14,251 nt of DNA, from positions 1 through 14,251 of the forward strand of contig CAJTUD010000071.1 of assembly GCA_910579725.1 (NCBI GenBank), read 5' to 3'. The translations under genes and the position numbers were made by a program. Numbering within the stretch: the stretch's first letter is position 1; each line of letters opens with the position of its first letter. The notes beneath the pieces are model-generated. The model was given only the letters and a program-made list of their open reading frames with translations. It did no database searches and was not told where the DNA came from. The DNA is from an uncultured Oscillospiraceae bacterium. GTDB lineage: Bacteria > Bacillota > Clostridia > Oscillospirales > Oscillospiraceae. Below, in pieces: positions 7,314 through 14,111 of this stretch.

Positions 7314-8102
7314 TCAGCCACCGTCGTGGCAGTTGCAGGGCAGGTCGTCCTCCGGGAACATCCAGCACATGGCGGTCTGGTTCAGATCAGCCTCCACGAA
7401 ATCCCGCCATGCCCAATCCCGCCCCAGGCCCTTGACCGTGATGAGGTTGGGCCGGGCGCCGTCCTCGATGGCGATGGCCCGGTCATACAGATCCCGGTGC
7501 TGGTGGTAAAGGGTGCGAATCTCCCGCTTCTTCATGGAGGGACAGAAAAAGCAGGAGGACTTGCCGGGCAGCGGCAGACCCTCCCGCAATATGGCGGCGA
7601 CGCAGTCCTCCCGCGTCCAGCCCCAGTCCATGAGCGGATATTCCTTTTTATATTTGGTGTCGGCGTCATCGATGGGTTGGGCATGGTTCCGCCGTTTCTG
7701 CTCCCCAATGTCAAAGCCGATGAACTTGACAACACGTTCGCCTCTGGCCCAGACCTCCCGGCAGGGTGGATAATTGTTGCAGAATTTGTCCTGGGGCTGA
7801 ATTTTGTGCTTAAGGGAACACTTCTTGTAGCCGTAGGCGATGGCGGGCAGCGTCCCGGAGCGAAGGCACTCCTGCTCCAGAGTCAGGCGGTCTCCGTTCC
7901 TGTCAGTGTATTCCACCTGGGTGATCGTGGGCAGGCCGTGTTCCTCCAGCCAGCGGTCCATGATGGGGAGAAAGTCATAGGTGTGGGGCTGCTCACCCCC
8001 GGTATTGGAGAACAGGATCAAGTCCACCGGGATCTTCCGGTGGTACAATCCGATCAGCATGGCGGTCGAATTTGTTCCCCCGCCATATCCAACGATGTTC
8101 AT
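7314..8102 (-). CDS. PAPS-reductase-like PP-loop protein, 262 aa
   Basis: This belongs to the adenine-nucleotide alpha-hydrolase (PP-loop) superfamily, of the phosphoadenosine phosphosulfate reductase-like type often found on phages and mobile elements. The N-terminus has the PP-loop variant GYGGGTNSTAM (residues 5-15), then a strand and the segment LILFSNTGGEQPHTYDF. Cysteines occur at 95, 108, 114, 184, 187, 246, 256 and 258, with CFFC at 184-187. That spacing could carry an Fe-S cluster, as in the DndC and TtcA relatives. The start ATG at 8102 has AAAGGAGGAAC upstream. It is divergent from the umuC-like gene and 17 bases from the ankyrin gene. Sulfur transfer to DNA or tRNA is possible; classical sulfate assimilation is unlikely in this context. 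Confidence 0.8.
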   Translation of the reverse strand: MNIVGYGGGTNSTAMLIGLYHRKIPVDLILFSNTGGEQPHTYDFLPIMDRWLEEHGLPTITQVEYTDRNGDRLTLEQECLRSGTLPAIAYGYKKCSLKHKIQPQDKFCNNYPPCREVWARGERVVKFIGFDIGEQKRRNHAQPIDDADTKYKKEYPLMDWGWTREDCVAAILREGLPLPGKSSCFFCPSMKKREIRTLYHQHRDLYDRAIAIEDGARPNLITVKGLGRDWAWRDFVEADLNQTAMCWMFPEDDLPCNCHDGG

Positions 8103-8130
8103 GGAGGTTCCTCCTTTAGATATTATGATA

Positions 8131-8160
8131 TTGACTTGTTTGGTCTGGTGTGGGTATGCT
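8131..8160 (+). promoter_or_regulatory. candidate promoter for the umuC-like/yolD operon
   Basis: A TTGACT -35 (8131-8136) and a TATGCT -10 (8155-8160) are separated by 18 bases in the 102-base divergent gap. A perfect palindrome, GTTCCGGAAC, at 8168-8177 would lie at the expected transcription start and could be an operator. The Gram-positive SOS box (CGAAC-N4-GTTCG type) is not present; the half-sites here are in the opposite order. The TSS has not been determined. Confidence 0.5.
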
Positions 8161-8204
8161 ATGATAGGTTCCGGAACGAAACTGTAAGGAAAGGGGGTCG
8201 CGCT

Positions 8205-9707
8205 GTGAAGGAGAGAACTTATCTTGCCTGTGATCTCAAATCATTCTACGCCTCGGTTGAATGCATCGAGCGCGGCCTCGATCCCCTGACCACCAACCTT
8301 GTGGTGGCGGACCTGAGCCGCACCGAGAAGACCATCTGTCTGGCGGTCACCCCCAGCCTGAAAGCCTGGGGCATCTCCGGCAGGGCGCGGCTGTTTGAGG
8401 TAATACAGAGGGTCAAGGAGGTCAACGCCCAGCGGCTGCGCTCCGCACCGGGGCGGCAGTTTACCGGCTCCTCCTCGGATGATACCGCCCTGAAAGCCGA
8501 CCCCGGCCTGGCGCTGGACTACATCGTAGCCCCGCCCAGGATGGCCCACTACATGGAATGGAGTACCAGGGTCTACAATGTGTACCTGAAATACATCGCA
8601 CCGGAGGATATCCACAACTATTCGATTGACGAAGTCCTAATGGACGTGACGAACTATCTGGACGCCTATAAACTCAACGCCAGAGAATTGGCAAGTAAGA
8701 TCATTTCGGATGTACTGGAGACTACCGGCATCACAGCAACGGCGGGAATCGGCACGAATCTGTACCTCTGCAAAGTCGCTATGGATATTGTTGCGAAGCA
8801 CATCCATCCCGATGTCAACGGCGTCCGCATCGCCAAGCTGGACGAGCGCACCTACCGCCGCCTGCTGTGGGAGCACAGGCCCCTCACCGATTTTTGGCGG
8901 GTTGGCGGCGGGTACGCCAGAAAGCTGGAGGCCCATGGCATCTATACCATGGGCGATGTCGCCCGCTGCTCCCTGGAGAACGAGGATCTGCTCTATAAGC
9001 TGTTTGGGGTCAACGCAGAGCTGTTGATCGACCATGCCTGGGGCTGGGAACCAGTCACAATGGCGGACATCAAAGCATACACGCCGGAGTCCAAGAGCAT
9101 CGGCTCCGGGCAGGTTTTGCAATGTCCTTACGGTTATGACAAGGCCCGGCTGGTGGTGCGGGAGATGGCGGATCAGCTGGCGCTGGATCTGGTGGACAAA
9201 AGCCTGGTCACAGACCAGCTGGTACTGACAGTGGGCTATGATATTGAAAATCTGAAAGGCCGCGGGTATAAAGGGGAAGTGATCAGAGACCGCTACGGCA
9301 GGGCCGTCCCCAAGCATGCCCACGGCACCGCCAATCTGGAGGAGTACACCGCTTCCACCAGGCGCATCATCACTGCCGCTCTGGAACTGTTCGACCGGAT
9401 CATTGACCGGAGCTTGCTGGTGCGCCGGCTTTATCTCACGGCCACCCGCGTTTCGGACGAGAAATCTGCGCCGGATAAGAAAGCCTTTGAACAGATGGAT
9501 TTCTTCACTGACTATCACGCTGTTGAGGAGAAGCGGGCTAAGGAGACAGCGGAGCTTGAGCGGGAGAAGAAGGTGCAGCGGACGGTGCTGGACATTAAGA
9601 AGCGGTTTGGGAAAAACGCCATTCTCAAAGGCATGAATCTGGAAGAGGGCGCGACAGCAAAGGAACGCAATCGCACGATTGGAGGGCATCGCAGTGGGGA
9701 GGTATGA
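8205..9707 (+). CDS. Y-family DNA polymerase, UmuC/UvrX-like, 500 aa
   Basis: This is an error-prone translesion DNA polymerase. The catalytic motifs are intact: D10 in ACDLKSFYASVE (the residue at the start of the palm domain, with the steric-gate aromatic in FYASVE), and D142-E143 in YSIDEVLMDVT. The thumb and helix-hairpin-helix region (ITATAGIGTNLYLCKVAMD, then FWRVGGGYARKLE) and a little-finger domain follow. The charged C-terminal tail ends in a pattern typical of ICE-borne UmuC proteins (KRFGKNAILKGMNLEEGAT). The start is GTG at 8205, with AAGGAAAGGGGG eight bases upstream; the open frame extends further 5' but only antisense to the PP-loop gene. It overlaps yolD by 14 bases. At 500 aa it is longer than E. 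coli UmuC (422 aa). It is probably element cargo for DNA repair or mutagenesis. Confidence 0.92.
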   Translation: MKERTYLACDLKSFYASVECIERGLDPLTTNLVVADLSRTEKTICLAVTPSLKAWGISGRARLFEVIQRVKEVNAQRLRSAPGRQFTGSSSDDTALKADPGLALDYIVAPPRMAHYMEWSTRVYNVYLKYIAPEDIHNYSIDEVLMDVTNYLDAYKLNARELASKIISDVLETTGITATAGIGTNLYLCKVAMDIVAKHIHPDVNGVRIAKLDERTYRRLLWEHRPLTDFWRVGGGYARKLEAHGIYTMGDVARCSLENEDLLYKLFGVNAELLIDHAWGWEPVTMADIKAYTPESKSIGSGQVLQCPYGYDKARLVVREMADQLALDLVDKSLVTDQLVLTVGYDIENLKGRGYKGEVIRDRYGRAVPKHAHGTANLEEYTASTRRIITAALELFDRIIDRSLLVRRLYLTATRVSDEKSAPDKKAFEQMDFFTDYHAVEEKRAKETAELEREKKVQRTVLDIKKRFGKNAILKGMNLEEGATAKERNRTIGGHRSGEV

Positions 9708-10089
9708 CGATATCATCAACCTGCCGCACCACGTCTCCTCCACCCGCCCTCAGATGCCAATGATCGACCGGGCGGCTCAGTTCCAGCCCTTCCGGGCCCT
9801 GACCGGCTATGAGGACGCTGTCCAGGAGACGGCCCGGCTGACCGATGAGCGGCCCGAATTGACGGAGGATGAGAAGTCCATTCTGGATAGGAAGCTGCAA
9901 AGCCTGGCAGACAGGATTTCCTCCAAGCCTCAGATCACTGTGACCTGGTTTCGTCCGGACCAAAAGAAAACCGGGGGCGCATACGTCACCACCACCGGCC
10001 AATTAAAGAAACTTGATGATTATGCGGGCGCTCTGATCATGATGGGAGGAGAGCGGATCGTGATCGAGAACATTCTGGATATCCAGTGA
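9694..10089 (+). CDS. YolD-like protein, 131 aa
   Basis: The YolD-like family accompanies Y-family polymerases in Firmicutes and their mobile elements, and is thought to act with them as a UmuD-like partner. The sequence starts VGRYDDIINLPHHVSSTRPQM, followed by IDRAAQFQPFRALTGYEDAV, the recognisable YolD core. The C-terminal half carries strands (PQITVTWFRPDQ, then GERIVIENILDIQ). I chose GTG at 9694, with GGAGG eight bases upstream, over the TTG at 9679, because the family begins close to this point. It overlaps the 3' end of the umuC-like gene, so the pair is co-translated. Its TGA is separated from the convergent virB4 stop by one base, and no terminator lies between them. Confidence 0.85.
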   Translation: MGRYDDIINLPHHVSSTRPQMPMIDRAAQFQPFRALTGYEDAVQETARLTDERPELTEDEKSILDRKLQSLADRISSKPQITVTWFRPDQKKTGGAYVTTTGQLKKLDDYAGALIMMGGERIVIENILDIQ

Positions 10090-10090
10090 C

Positions 10091-11929
10091 TTACCGTCCG
10101 CCCGCCTTCCCGAACAGCTCCGCCTTGTGAGGCGGGGCGTGGACTTCCAGCAGATACCGCTCGTTGCCGCACTTGTAGAGGCAGACGCCCCGCTGGGGGT
10201 AGCGGATCAGCTCAAACTCGGACTCCTCCAGCTGGAGGTTGTCCATATAGAACCGCTTATCCACACTGCCGGCGTTGAAGAGGAACTGGTGGGTGGGGAT
10301 GGCGAAGAGAGGCCGGGTCAGCTCCCGGATGCCGTCCACATCGAAGTCCTCCAGATTCTGACTGGCGAGGATGAGGGCGGATTCTTTCTTCCGCACCCGC
10401 TTGAGGGTGTTGCGGATATACTCAATGGTGGTCACGTTGGAAAGCCAGATGTACAGCTCGTCCAGCGTGGCCACGGTGTTTCCCTCGGTCAGCAGTTTGT
10501 CGCTGAGGTAGGACAGGACATTGAAGAGCATGGCGTCCTTGACGTTCCGGCTGGCCTGGAGGAGACCCTTCACGCCGAAGACCAGGAAGCGGCTGGACGT
10601 GATGTTGGTGTGGCCGTTGAAGAACTTGCTTTCAGCGCCCCTGCACATGGAGTGGAGGCCCAGCAGGACTTCCTGCAGCAGTTCCCGCGGGTACAGCGGG
10701 TTTTCCTCTCTGTCATAGTGCTGGTAGGCGTCCTCGATCACATCGTAGAGGTCGGAGAGGATGGGGAAATCATCGGGTCGCATGGACTGGAAATCCGTGT
10801 GATTGTTGAGTCCCCACTTCCTGTACAGCCGTTCCAGCATCAGCTCGATGGTGTCGATGTGGCGGTCAGAAAAGTCCTTATAGGCCCGGAAAAAGTCCTT
10901 GAGGAAGGAGATGTGCTGGCTCAGGCGAGTGCGCTGCCGGAAGGCGGCTGGCGCTTCCGGATCGTCCTCACCATCGGTATCCCACAGCTTGGGTTCCAGG
11001 GGGTTGATGATGTACTGCCCGCTCATGAGATCAGCGAAGCAGCCGCCCAGGTTGGCGCACAGGTCGATGAGCTCATGCTCAGGATCGAGGCAGAGAGCGG
11101 ACTTGCCGCTCTCCAGGATATTGCAGAGAAGGAGCTTCAGCAGGTAGCTCTTGCCCTGGCCGGAGTTGCCCAGGATGAGGACACTGGCGGTAGTCTTATC
11201 CTCGGCGCGGCGGTCCAGGTCTACGATGATGTTGGAGCCGTAGCGGTCCCGGCCCACATAGAAGCCGTTGGGATCGTTCTTGCCGGAGTAGTTGAAGGGG
11301 AAGAGGTTCGCCACGCTGGAGGCGGGCAATACCCGTTCATAGAGGGAGCCGAAGACGTTGCTGCCGGCGGGGTTGGAGGCGAGGAAGCCCTCCCGCTGGC
11401 GGAGGAGGACACGGTCGGCGTTCAGCTTGGAGCGGGTCAGCTCGGCGGTCACATCGTCCCGAAGGGTGCGGAGACTATCCGAGTCCCTGGCGGAGAGTTC
11501 GATGAACACGGCGCAGTGTACCAGCGGCTCCCGGTTGCGGTGCATGGTGGTGATGAGCGCGGCCACGTCCTGGAGGTTGGCCTCGGCGGTGATACTCTGC
11601 TTCATGTCATTGGTGTTGCCGCGCTCCATCCTGCTCTTATTGGTGGCGTTGTGGAGGATGGCGTTCTCCTCAGCCGGCGTGACCTGGCGGGTGTAGATCC
11701 GCAGAGTGACGCCGCTTTTCTCGCCCAGATGCCGCAGCAGGGCCAGTCCCTCGGTGCTGGTGGGGTATCCGCGCAGGGCCAGGGTGCAATGATACGCACC
11801 GCCCAGGATATAGCTGTCCGTGTTGAACTTCACGGCGGCGGGGGCGATCATGTCCAGGAAGTCCTTGGGCGGTACAGCTTCCGGTTTTAATGCTGCTTTT
11901 TTCTTCCTTTTTATCTGCTTTTTAGCCAT
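10091..11929 (-). CDS. virB4: VirB4-type conjugation ATPase, 612 aa
   Basis: This is the membrane-associated motor of the type IV secretion system, which powers assembly and DNA transfer. The N-terminal domain (residues ~20-240) is of the VirB4/TraC type, including the helical segment SLRTLRDDVTAELTRSKLNA. The ATPase domain has Walker A GNSGQGKS at 254-261, Walker B VATLDELY with D490-E491, and the downstream LASQNLED motif. The start is the ATG at 11929, with AAAGGAGC six bases upstream; an in-frame start at 11959 has weaker support. It overlaps the upstream gene by 8 bases (ATGGCTAA). It appears full length. Its 3' end collides with the plus-strand yolD gene, so transcripts from that side would run antisense to it. 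Confidence 0.93.
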   Translation of the reverse strand: MAKKQIKRKKKAALKPEAVPPKDFLDMIAPAAVKFNTDSYILGGAYHCTLALRGYPTSTEGLALLRHLGEKSGVTLRIYTRQVTPAEENAILHNATNKSRMERGNTNDMKQSITAEANLQDVAALITTMHRNREPLVHCAVFIELSARDSDSLRTLRDDVTAELTRSKLNADRVLLRQREGFLASNPAGSNVFGSLYERVLPASSVANLFPFNYSGKNDPNGFYVGRDRYGSNIIVDLDRRAEDKTTASVLILGNSGQGKSYLLKLLLCNILESGKSALCLDPEHELIDLCANLGGCFADLMSGQYIINPLEPKLWDTDGEDDPEAPAAFRQRTRLSQHISFLKDFFRAYKDFSDRHIDTIELMLERLYRKWGLNNHTDFQSMRPDDFPILSDLYDVIEDAYQHYDREENPLYPRELLQEVLLGLHSMCRGAESKFFNGHTNITSSRFLVFGVKGLLQASRNVKDAMLFNVLSYLSDKLLTEGNTVATLDELYIWLSNVTTIEYIRNTLKRVRKKESALILASQNLEDFDVDGIRELTRPLFAIPTHQFLFNAGSVDKRFYMDNLQLEESEFELIRYPQRGVCLYKCGNERYLLEVHAPPHKAELFGKAGGR

Positions 11930-12500
11930 TGGCGCTCCTTTCCCCGTCAAAGCGGTCAAACTGCTCCGTGGTCACGTCCTGCTGGTAGTACACCGCCAGC
12001 AGACGCATCATGTCCTGCTCCTCCGCCATGCGGACGTGAAAGCCGCAGTCCCGGACGCGCTTCTCGATCTGCTTCAGGTGTCCGGCGTCCTCGGTGGACT
12101 TTTCCTCCCTGCGGTAGACGAGGGCGAACTCCCGCGCCGAGGCGGTGGTGGACTGGATCTCGTCCAAGTGGCCCATGTCCTGCCGGAGCAGCTCCCGCAG
12201 GGCGGGGAGATCCTCCTGCTCCAGCCGGGCCTGATAGTGGTGCTTGTTGCTCTGGAAGGATTCGCGGGAATCCAGGGCCAGCAGCTCCACTGCTTCCATA
12301 CCCCGCAGCAGCTCCGTCAGGGCGCGGACGCGGCCCCGGACCCCCTCGGCGGACAGGACGGAGAGGTTGTCCGGGCTGACCAGATAAAAAACCAGCTCAC
12401 CTCTGGCCGTCTTCAGGCCGTGATCGGTGAGCTGGTCAATTCCCATGAGCTGCCGGGTGGACAAATGCCGCCGCAGCTCTTTTTTCTGTTTTCGGTTCAA
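11922..12500 (-). CDS. TraC/VirB4-N-like conjugation protein, 192 aa
   Basis: The start is TTG at 12500, with AGGAGGT seven bases upstream. Residues ~30-85 (ARGELVFYLVSPDNLSVLS, then VRGRVRALTELLR and ELLALDSRESF) match the N-terminal domain seen in TraC and VirB4 relatives, where a short protein of this kind often precedes the ATPase gene. No ATPase motif is present, so it is a stand-alone partner and not a second motor. The C-terminal half is helical and charged (QARLEQEDLPALRELLRQ, later HLKQIEKRVRDCGFHVRMAE). It overlaps virB4 by 8 bases. It is likely part of the cytoplasmic or inner-membrane side of the channel. The assignment rests on domain resemblance and position. Confidence 0.75.
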   Translation of the reverse strand: MNRKQKKELRRHLSTRQLMGIDQLTDHGLKTARGELVFYLVSPDNLSVLSAEGVRGRVRALTELLRGMEAVELLALDSRESFQSNKHHYQARLEQEDLPALRELLRQDMGHLDEIQSTTASAREFALVYRREEKSTEDAGHLKQIEKRVRDCGFHVRMAEEQDMMRLLAVYYQQDVTTEQFDRFDGERSANG

Positions 12501-12511
12501 GTGGATACCTC

Positions 12512-12883
12512 CTACATCATCTGCATTCCCATACCGGGAGGTGCAGGAATTTCAATAAACTCCTGGGAAGGCTTGCTGGAAAACATATCCTGCAAAAACT
12601 GCCGGCCTCCCAGTTGTGCCGCTTTCTGAAACGCCCGGTTGAAGTCACCGCAGTCCATGACCGCTTTCCGGGTAAAGAGTGCTTCTCCGATATGAGGAAA
12701 CGCCCCCTTATAGGTTCCAACAGAGAGTTCCCCTCCCGGCTGGATTCGGATATAGATTCCGTCCTCTCCGCCGAAATAGTAAAGCGCGCCGCGGCCATTC
12801 AGACTTGTGATTTTATCCTCAGTCCATTGAAAGCGGCTGTTTTCTGTGACAGCCAGCCACTGTCTCATTTCTGCGTCTGTCAT
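12512..12883 (-). CDS. hypothetical protein in the transfer operon, 123 aa
   Basis: The start at 12883 is fixed by an ATGA overlap with the stop of the preceding 44-codon ORF; a longer in-frame ORF reaching 13153 runs through two other coding frames and is not credible. The protein is MTDAEMRQWLAVTENSRFQW, a mid-region of likely beta structure (GALYYFGGEDGIYIRI, then GELSVGTYKG), a helix, and a Pro/Met-rich C-terminus (IPAPPGMGMQMM). There is no membrane segment or motif I can name. Its stop codon overlaps the ribosome binding site of the next gene. It sits between the PrgI remnant and the TraC-N gene, where a transfer-related role is plausible but unproven. Confidence 0.6.
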   Translation of the reverse strand: MTDAEMRQWLAVTENSRFQWTEDKITSLNGRGALYYFGGEDGIYIRIQPGGELSVGTYKGAFPHIGEALFTRKAVMDCGDFNRAFQKAAQLGGRQFLQDMFSSKPSQEFIEIPAPPGMGMQMM

Positions 12884-13014
12884 TTTTGTGGGGCTCTCCA
12901 CTCGTAATATTGCTGGTGCAGGAACAGGAAGCAGACAGCGCAGCGCAGGAAGTCCAGGATGCTGGCTCCCTCCATGCGGATGGAGAGGAAAGCGAACAGC
13001 ACCGTCAGGATCAT
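12880..13014 (-). pseudogene. PrgI-family C-terminal remnant, 44 codons
   Basis: The ORF MILTVLFAFLSIRMEGASIL ... CFLFLHQQYYEWRAPQK resembles only the last third of a PrgI-family protein: the end of the second membrane helix, the turn, and the amphipathic tail ending in a 'YYEW' motif. PrgI proteins are ~100-120 aa with two membrane helices and the role of VirB3 in the inner-membrane complex. Here the first helix and the N-terminus are absent. Its ATG overlaps the stop of the upstream fragment (TGATG), and its TGA overlaps the next start (ATGA). The resemblance is from pattern, not a search. It could instead be a genuine tiny membrane protein. Confidence 0.4.
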
Positions 13015-13172
13015 CAGGGATCATTGTCATTGAGCATCTGGGGGTACAGCAGATGCGGGGCGAATGGCGTGACGCCCTGGGCGATGGCATAGCGGCATGC
13101 CTGGCGTGCGAAATCAAGATTGTGCGCCACATCTCCGGAGAGGGGCGAGGCAATGTATACCAGTTGATTCAT
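13014..13172 (-). pseudogene. DUF4406/deoxyribosyltransferase-like N-terminal fragment, 52 codons
   Basis: The start is sound: ATG at 13172, with GAGGAGGAAA eight bases upstream and 23 bases after trbL. The translation (MNQLVYIASPLSGDVAHNLD, then FARQACRYAI and VTPFAPHLLYPQMLNDNDP) matches the first half of the DUF4406/nucleoside 2-deoxyribosyltransferase-like proteins common on phages and ICEs. In those the conserved 'APHLLFPQFLDD-DP' segment is followed by ~50 more residues. The frame closes with TGA at exactly that point. It looks like a truncated gene whose 3' half was lost at the junction with the PrgI remnant. Confidence 0.6.
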
Positions 13173-13195
13173 ATCCGTCTTTTCCTCCTCTGTCC

Positions 13196-14065
13196 TTATT
13201 TGGGCGCCACGGCCTGGGCAACGGTGCGGGTGGTATTGACGGCAGCCTGGGCGGTATAGACGGCGCTCATGATGTTGGCTCTGGTGGTGGTGTCCAGGCC
13301 GAAGGTCCCGGCGATCCTGGGCACCTCACCCGCGGAGAGCATGAGGCCCAGTCCCAGCAGGGCGTGGTCCTTAAAGACCATCAGGCCCGCTACCAAAATG
13401 GTGGATTGCAGGAAGGCCGTCAGGCACAGGCCAATCACCTGTTTGCTCCACTGGACAAAGCCGTCTGTATAGCCTCTGGGGACGCTGAACATATAGAGGC
13501 TTCCCACGGCGATCTGGATGAGCAGGATGCCGCCTCGTTTGAGGTTGGCGAAAAAGACCTTAATCACAGCATAGGCCATCATGATGATGCAGAACAAAAG
13601 CATGATCGGGCTGGTAAGGACGCTCAGGCCAAAGCTGGGCGCGCCGGCCATATCCGCAAGGCTCTCCACACTCATCAGTTCCTCAATGATCCGTTCTCCC
13701 ACAGTGCCGATGCTGGTTCCGGCTCCGGTCAAGCCAATTGCGAAGGTCCCTTGTAGGGACACGGACAGAGCGTAAAGCCGCACAGGCACCACGGTAAACA
13801 GGCTGACCGCCATAAACCCCTTGATGGCGTTGAGGGCCGTCTGCTGTAAGTTACCCCGGCCAGTGGAGTATTCGATCCCAAACTCAAAGCCGGAGACCAC
13901 CAGGCTGACGCCGAAGAGCGCCCAGCCCAGCTGGGAGAAAAACAGGACGATGGCGCTGACCCAGTCCAGCTCGAACAGCTCCACGCCCATATTTCCCATC
14001 TCGGCAAAAAAGTTGCCGAGGAAGCCCACCACCTGTCCATAGAACCAATCGACCAGATTGTCCAT
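13196..14065 (-). CDS. TrbL/VirB6-like conjugation membrane protein, 289 aa (probably 300)
   Basis: This is an inner-membrane channel component of the type IV secretion system, of the CD0411-like group found in Clostridia ICEs. Hydrophobic segments cover residues ~35-58, ~78-102, ~145-172, ~178-196 and ~210-235, with glycine-rich connectors and a C-terminal tail (TARAN ... AQAAVNTTRTVAQAV), as in TrbL. The position directly before the PrgI/VirB4 block supports the call. The first ATG (14065) has no ribosome binding site. A strong one (GAGGTGAT) sits nine bases before an in-frame ATT at 14098, which would add IFIFDFVASTI, a very typical start for this family. Coordinates here use the ATG as the conservative choice. 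Confidence 0.88.
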   Translation of the reverse strand: MDNLVDWFYGQVVGFLGNFFAEMGNMGVELFELDWVSAIVLFFSQLGWALFGVSLVVSGFEFGIEYSTGRGNLQQTALNAIKGFMAVSLFTVVPVRLYALSVSLQGTFAIGLTGAGTSIGTVGERIIEELMSVESLADMAGAPSFGLSVLTSPIMLLFCIIMMAYAVIKVFFANLKRGGILLIQIAVGSLYMFSVPRGYTDGFVQWSKQVIGLCLTAFLQSTILVAGLMVFKDHALLGLGLMLSAGEVPRIAGTFGLDTTTRANIMSAVYTAQAAVNTTRTVAQAVAPK

Positions 14066-14103
14066 GATGGTGGAGGCTACAAAGTCGAAGATAAAAATTG
14101 GGT

Positions 14104-14111
14104 ATCACCTC
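14104..14111 (-). promoter_or_regulatory. ribosome binding site favouring a non-canonical trbL start
   Basis: GAGGTGAT on the minus strand matches the 16S anti-Shine-Dalgarno end. It contains the TGA stop of the upstream partial gene (14107-14105). Counting downstream, an in-frame ATT at 14098 lies at the ideal nine-base distance from GAGG, whereas the first ATG lies about 40 bases away with no purine-rich sequence before it. Confidence 0.55.

Noticed and set aside
7326..8204. 5' extension of the umuC-like frame
   Set aside because: The extension is antisense to the PP-loop gene. The GTG at 8205 has a good ribosome binding site and begins right before the family's conserved N-terminus.
8103..8204. 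LexA/SOS box upstream of the umuC-like gene
   Set aside because: I looked for CGAAC-N4-GTTCG on both strands and did not find it; only a reversed-order palindrome is present.
10075..10086. Perfect 12-bp palindrome CTGGATATCCAG at the end of yolD
   Set aside because: It encodes the last residues of YolD. A few 12-bp palindromes are expected by chance in 14 kb, and there is no U tract to make it a terminator.
10127..11890. 587-codon plus-strand open frame
   Set aside because: It lies wholly antisense to virB4, whose Walker motifs and family match are clear. The translation is a repetitive Gly/Val/Glu mix typical of a codon-bias shadow.
12512..13153. 213-codon minus-strand frame reading through the PrgI/DUF4406 remnants
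   Set aside because: The first ~90 residues are Pro/Arg/His-rich and out of frame with two better-supported short frames. The real gene starts at 12883 with an ATGA overlap.
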